Source of the DNA: Actinomycetota bacterium
GTDB taxonomy: Bacteria; Actinomycetota; Thermoleophilia; Gaiellales; Gaiellaceae
Reading direction: 5' to 3'
DNA length: 7,866 nt
NCBI GenBank assembly: GCA_013696185.1
Contig: JACCZA010000158.1
Location: 1-7,866, forward strand
Position 1 is the stretch's first letter. Each line of letters starts with the position of its first letter. The notes beneath the pieces are model-generated. The model ran no database searches, had not been told where the DNA came from, and was given only the letters and a program-made list of their open reading frames with translations. The translations under genes were made by a program, and so were the position numbers. Of this stretch, positions 5,127 through 7,866 are shown one piece after another.

Positions 5127-6743
5127 ATGCAACGGGACAGCCGGTGGGGCTGGAGCCGACTGCGGTTGTCGACGCAGATCGTCCTGCTCTCGCTCGCGAT
5201 CACCGTGCTCACCCTCGGCACCGGCGTCACGGTGTCGATCCTCCAGGCGCGCGCGCAGCTCGATCGGGAGTCCGGCCGTCAGTCGCTCGCGATCGCCCGC
5301 ACCGTCGCGCAGATCCCGCAGGTCCGCGCCGCCTTCACGAGGCCCCACCCCGAGCGGGTCATCAACCCGATCGCGGAACGGATCCGCGCCCGCACGGAGG
5401 CTGCGTTCGTCGTCGTCGCGAACGCCCGCGGCATCCGCTACTCGCACCCCGATCCCGCCAAGATCGGGGAGCTGATCTCGACCGACCCGTCCGAGGTGCT
5501 CTCGGGAAGGGAGTACGTCGGTGTCCAGACGGGCACGCTCGGGCGCTCGGTGCGTGGCAAGGTGCCGATCCGCGACGGCCGGGGCCGCGTGATCGGGCTC
5601 GTCTCCGTCGGCATCCTCGAGGACGCGGTCGGCGCCCAGCTGCGCCACGACCTGCCCGTGCTGCTGATCCCGCCGGCGATCGGGCTCGCGCTCGGCGCGA
5701 TCGGCTCCTTCCTCCTCGCCCGCCGGATCAAGCGGCAGACGTTCGGGCTCGAGCCGAACGAGATCGCGGCGCTGCTCGAGCAGCGCGAGGCCGTGCTGCA
5801 CGGGATCCGGGAAGGCACGGTCGCGACCGACGCTGCCGGCCGCGTGCTGCTCGTGAACGACGAGGCGAAGCGCCTGCTCGGCCTGGACGATTCAGCGCTC
5901 GGGAGACCGCTCGCCGACGTGGTGCCGAGCGGGCACGTCCGGGACGTCGTCGGCGGGAGGGCCGCCGGCCCGGACCAGGTCGTGCTCGTGAACGACCGCG
6001 TGCTCGTCGCGAACCGGATGCCCGTCACGATTCGGGGACGGGACGTCGGCGCCGTCGTCACCCTCCGCGACCGGACGGAGCTCGAGGGGCTGCTGCGCGA
6101 GCTCCACGACGTGCGCAGCCTCGCCGACGCGCTGCGCGCCCAGGAGCACGAGTTCTCGCACCGCCTCCATGTGGTCGCCGGGTTGATCGAGCTCGGCCGG
6201 AGCGACGAGGCGATCCGCTTCATCAACCAGTCGTCCGTCGTCTACCAGGCGCTCGTGGAGTCGATCGTCGAGCACGTCGGCGAGCCGACGCTCGCGGCTC
6301 TCCTCCTGGGCAAGGCGGCAGTCGCGTCCGAGCGGGGGATCGAGCTGCGCGTGACCGACGACTCGGAGCTGCCCGAGGACTACGGCGACGTACGGGATCT
6401 GGTGACCGTGGTCGGGAACCTCGTCGACAACGCCCTCGACTCGGTGGCCTCGGTCGGCGGCGGCTCGATCGTGGTCACGATCCGCGACGAGGCCGAGGGC
6501 GTCGTGGTGCGGGTGCACGACTCGGGGCCGGGGGTCGAGCCGTCCGTGGTCGACGAGATCTTCCGCGACGGCTTCACGACGAAGGTGGCGACCGGAACGG
6601 GGCGGCGCGGCCTGGGTCTCGCGCTCGTCAGCCAGACCGTGCGCCGGCGCGAGGGTGGCTACGTCAGGGTCGCGAACGACGCGGGGGCGCGCTTCACGGC
6701 GTTCCTCCCGCACGGGCGCCCGCGCGCGCGAGTGACCGCGTGA
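5127..6743 (+). CDS. CitA/DcuS-family sensor histidine kinase
   Basis: A 538-residue membrane sensor kinase. Order of parts: TM1 about 16-39; extracytoplasmic PAS-like (PDC/Cache) ligand domain about 40-172; TM2 about 175-198; cytoplasmic PAS about 209-315 beginning with the family segment G-L-E-P-N-E-I-A-A-L-L-E-Q-R-E-A-V-L; then the kinase. The phosphoacceptor is His341 in AQEHEFSHRLHVVAGLIEL (338-356), the SpoOB-like dimerisation helix of this family. The ATPase domain shows the N-box NLVDNALDS (431-439), DSGPGV (465-470), the F-box IFRDGFTTK (478-486) and GRRGLGLALV (492-501). In the sensor domain R104-Y-S-H107 and R143-G-K145 match the R-x-x-H and R-x-K residues that hold citrate or C4-dicarboxylates in known members, so a di/tricarboxylate ligand is inferred. 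The ATG at 5127 gives a typical N-terminus; an in-frame GTG at 5097 would add ten residues. Neither has a good Shine-Dalgarno, so the start is uncertain and may be leaderless. Its stop overlaps the regulator's start. Confidence 0.94.
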   Translation: MQRDSRWGWSRLRLSTQIVLLSLAITVLTLGTGVTVSILQARAQLDRESGRQSLAIARTVAQIPQVRAAFTRPHPERVINPIAERIRARTEAAFVVVANARGIRYSHPDPAKIGELISTDPSEVLSGREYVGVQTGTLGRSVRGKVPIRDGRGRVIGLVSVGILEDAVGAQLRHDLPVLLIPPAIGLALGAIGSFLLARRIKRQTFGLEPNEIAALLEQREAVLHGIREGTVATDAAGRVLLVNDEAKRLLGLDDSALGRPLADVVPSGHVRDVVGGRAAGPDQVVLVNDRVLVANRMPVTIRGRDVGAVVTLRDRTELEGLLRELHDVRSLADALRAQEHEFSHRLHVVAGLIELGRSDEAIRFINQSSVVYQALVESIVEHVGEPTLAALLLGKAAVASERGIELRVTDDSELPEDYGDVRDLVTVVGNLVDNALDSVASVGGGSIVVTIRDEAEGVVVRVHDSGPGVEPSVVDEIFRDGFTTKVATGTGRRGLGLALVSQTVRRREGGYVRVANDAGARFTAFLPHGRPRARVTA

Positions 6744-7429
6744 TCCGGACGCTCGTCGTCGACGACGACTACATGTCCGCGTCGATCCACACCTCCTACG
6801 TCGGGCGGATCGCCGGCTTCGAGGCGATCGGCGAGGCGCACAGCGGCGCCGCGGCCCTGGAGGAGATCGGGCGGCTGGAGCCGGACCTCGTGCTGCTCGA
6901 CATCTACCTGCCGGACCTGAGCGGCCTGGAGGTGATCCGGCGGCTCCGACAGGACGAGGAGCTCACGGTCGACGTGATCGCCGTCACGGCCGCCAAGGAC
7001 GTGAAGACGCTCCGCGCGGCCATGCAGGGCGGCGTCGTCCATTACCTCGTGAAGCCGTTCCTGTTCGAGACGTTCCGCGACCGGCTGGAGCGCTACGGCG
7101 CCCTCAAGCAGAGGCTCGACCGACTGATGGAGGCCGATCAGGGGGATGTCGACCACCTCTTCTCGCTCCTGCGGGTCGAGGGACGCACGCGGCTGCCGAA
7201 GGGGATCTCGGCGCCCACGCTGAGGCTGGTCGTCGACTCGGCCTGCAACGCGGGCGCCGACGTGACGGCAGTGGAGGTCGCCGAGCACGCAGGGATCAGC
7301 CGGGGCACGGCGCGGCGCTACCTCGAGTACCTCGCGTCGCTCGGATCGGTCGAGCTGGCCCTGCGCTACGGCGCGACGGGCCGCCCCGAGCACCGCTACC
7401 GCTGGCTCGGCCCGGTCGGCGGGCGCTAG
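6740..7429 (+). CDS. CitB/DcuR-family response regulator
   Basis: A 229-residue two-domain regulator, partner of the kinase encoded just before it. The receiver domain (1 to about 120) has the acidic pocket D8-D9-D10, phosphoacceptor Asp54 in LVLLDIYLPDLSG, Thr83 and Lys105 in YLVKPF. A linker (about 120-150) leads to the family's C-terminal domain starting P-K-G-I-S-A-P-T-L (153-161), with a helix-turn-helix at about 175-200 (V-A-E-H-A-G-I-S-R-G-T-A-R-R-Y-L) and the ending G-R-P-E-H-R-Y-R-W. This matches CitB/DpiA/DcuR proteins, which activate transport and catabolic genes for citrate or C4-dicarboxylates. The GTG start at 6740 overlaps the kinase's TGA by four bases (GTGA) with no clear ribosome binding site, suggesting coupled translation. 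Probable target: the intergenic region at 4943-5126 controlling the divergent ABC operon (inference). Confidence 0.95.
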   Translation: MIRTLVVDDDYMSASIHTSYVGRIAGFEAIGEAHSGAAALEEIGRLEPDLVLLDIYLPDLSGLEVIRRLRQDEELTVDVIAVTAAKDVKTLRAAMQGGVVHYLVKPFLFETFRDRLERYGALKQRLDRLMEADQGDVDHLFSLLRVEGRTRLPKGISAPTLRLVVDSACNAGADVTAVEVAEHAGISRGTARRYLEYLASLGSVELALRYGATGRPEHRYRWLGPVGGR

Positions 7430-7445
7430 CTCGGCGCACTCCCCG

Positions 7446-7459
7446 TACGCGCACGCGTA
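7446..7459. terminator. Short palindrome between convergent genes, possible weak terminator
   Basis: TACGCG, a 2-base centre, then CGCGTA form a perfect palindrome in the 36-base gap between the regulator stop (7429) and the stop of the convergent DUF4328 gene (7466). With a minimal four-base loop it would leave a 5-bp stem. There is no T-tract on either strand, so function as a bidirectional terminator is only suggested by location. Confidence 0.3.
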
Positions 7460-7465
7460 GAGCTG

Positions 7466-7866
7466 TCAGCCGGGCGAGCCGAGGACTCTCGCGGCCCGAG
7501 CCTCTTGCCGAGCAGTCGTCCTGGAGATCACCTTCACCGCGAGGATGCCCGAGACGAGACTCGCCACATCGGCGATCAGGAACAGCACCGCCGAAAGCTG
7601 CAGCTCGGAGATCGACTCGGCTCCCACGCTCCCGCGCCACGACGCCTGATCCGCGAAGCTGGACACGACGAACGCGAGCCACCACCAGTTGAAGAGCGCC
7701 GGTACGGATCCCTCACGCCAGGAGCCGCTCGCCGCCTGGGCCGGTCCGGGTCGCTGCCGCGCCAGATGTCGTCGGCGATCCGCTTGGGGCGGAAGAGGCT
7801 CAGGATCGGGACGAACCAGGAGCCGATCGCCCAGCCCGGCCGGTAACGCAGCTTGCCCACGCCGAG
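7466..7866 (-). pseudogene. DUF4328 membrane protein, 5'-truncated by window edge and apparently frameshifted
   Basis: Two adjacent reading frames together give one DUF4328-like protein of unknown function. The upstream part, open to the window edge, reads L-G-V-G-K then LRYRPGWAIGSWFVPILSLF and R-P-K-R-I-A-D-D-I-W-R-G-S-D-P-D-R-P, the hallmark region of the family. After the CCC codon at 7740-7738 that frame becomes arginine/serine-rich and unlike the family. The matching continuation lies in another frame from 7738: G-S-W-R-E-G-S-V-P-A-L-F-N-W-W-W-L-A-F-V-V-S-S-F, then a last membrane segment S-A-V-L-F-L-I-A-D-V-A-S-L-V-S-G-I-L-A-V, ending at the TGA 7468-7466. One extra base in the C-run (GGG at 7738-7740 on the plus strand) would restore a continuous protein, so this is either a true single-base deletion or a sequencing/assembly error in a homopolymer. 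The gene is convergent with the regulator and probably unrelated to the transport locus. Confidence 0.72.

Noticed and set aside
5048..7429. A 793-codon plus-strand open frame that spans the kinase and regulator, looking like a hybrid protein
   Set aside because: Its first part is Arg/Pro/Gly-rich shadow translation of the kinase gene in another frame; only the portion after 6740 matches a family. GC-rich DNA has few chance stops. The two real genes are in different frames with a GTGA overlap.
1..7866. CRISPR arrays, tRNA/rRNA genes, insertion sequences, integrases, attachment sites
   Set aside because: Looked for and not seen: no spaced repeat series, no transposase or integrase motifs, no terminal inverted repeats, and nearly all of the window is accounted for by the listed genes.

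Overview
The window is uniformly very GC-rich, with coding regions strongly biased to G/C at third codon positions, GTG and TTG starts, and Ala/Arg/Gly/Val-rich proteins. Together with a DUF4328 membrane protein at the right edge, this points to a high-GC actinobacterium, possibly a soil Thermoleophilia-type lineage. That taxonomic guess is inference; no rRNA or other marker gene is present.

Layout: positions 1-4942 carry five genes on the minus strand that read as one tight operon. In transcription order they are a periplasmic/secreted solute-binding protein (4942-3854), a fused two-domain ABC permease (3834-2092), an ABC ATPase with a TOBE-type tail (2099-1029), an RraA-family aldolase/decarboxylase-like enzyme (1032-313) and the start of a CaiB/BaiF family III CoA-transferase (313 to beyond the left edge). 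Spacing is 19 nt, then overlaps of 8, 4 and 1 nt, so the last four genes are probably translationally coupled. Positions 4943-5126 form a divergent regulatory region that is less GC-rich than its surroundings and holds a 9-bp direct repeat and a 6-bp inverted repeat. On the plus strand follow a CitA/DcuS-type sensor histidine kinase (5127-6743) and a CitB/DcuR-type response regulator (6740-7429), overlapping by 4 nt. A convergent minus-strand DUF4328 membrane protein (7466 to beyond the right edge) appears frameshifted near 7738-7740.

Working model: the extracytoplasmic domain of the kinase keeps the R-x-x-H and R-x-K residues with which CitA/DcuS proteins bind citrate or C4-dicarboxylates, so the inducer is probably a small di- or tricarboxylate. 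The regulator would act in the shared intergenic region to switch on the divergent operon. The ABC system resembles 'iron(III)' AfuABC/FbpABC transporters, but its neighbours argue for an organic acid. The RraA-family protein has the complete G-X20-R-D-X2-E motif of the metal-dependent HMG/CHA aldolases, which split or decarboxylate pyruvate-derived hydroxy-oxo-acids, and the CoA-transferase would activate a carboxylic acid. The window therefore looks like a self-contained 'sense, import, activate, cleave' locus for an unidentified, possibly branched or hydroxylated, carboxylate. The individual families are well known; the combination and substrate are the open question.
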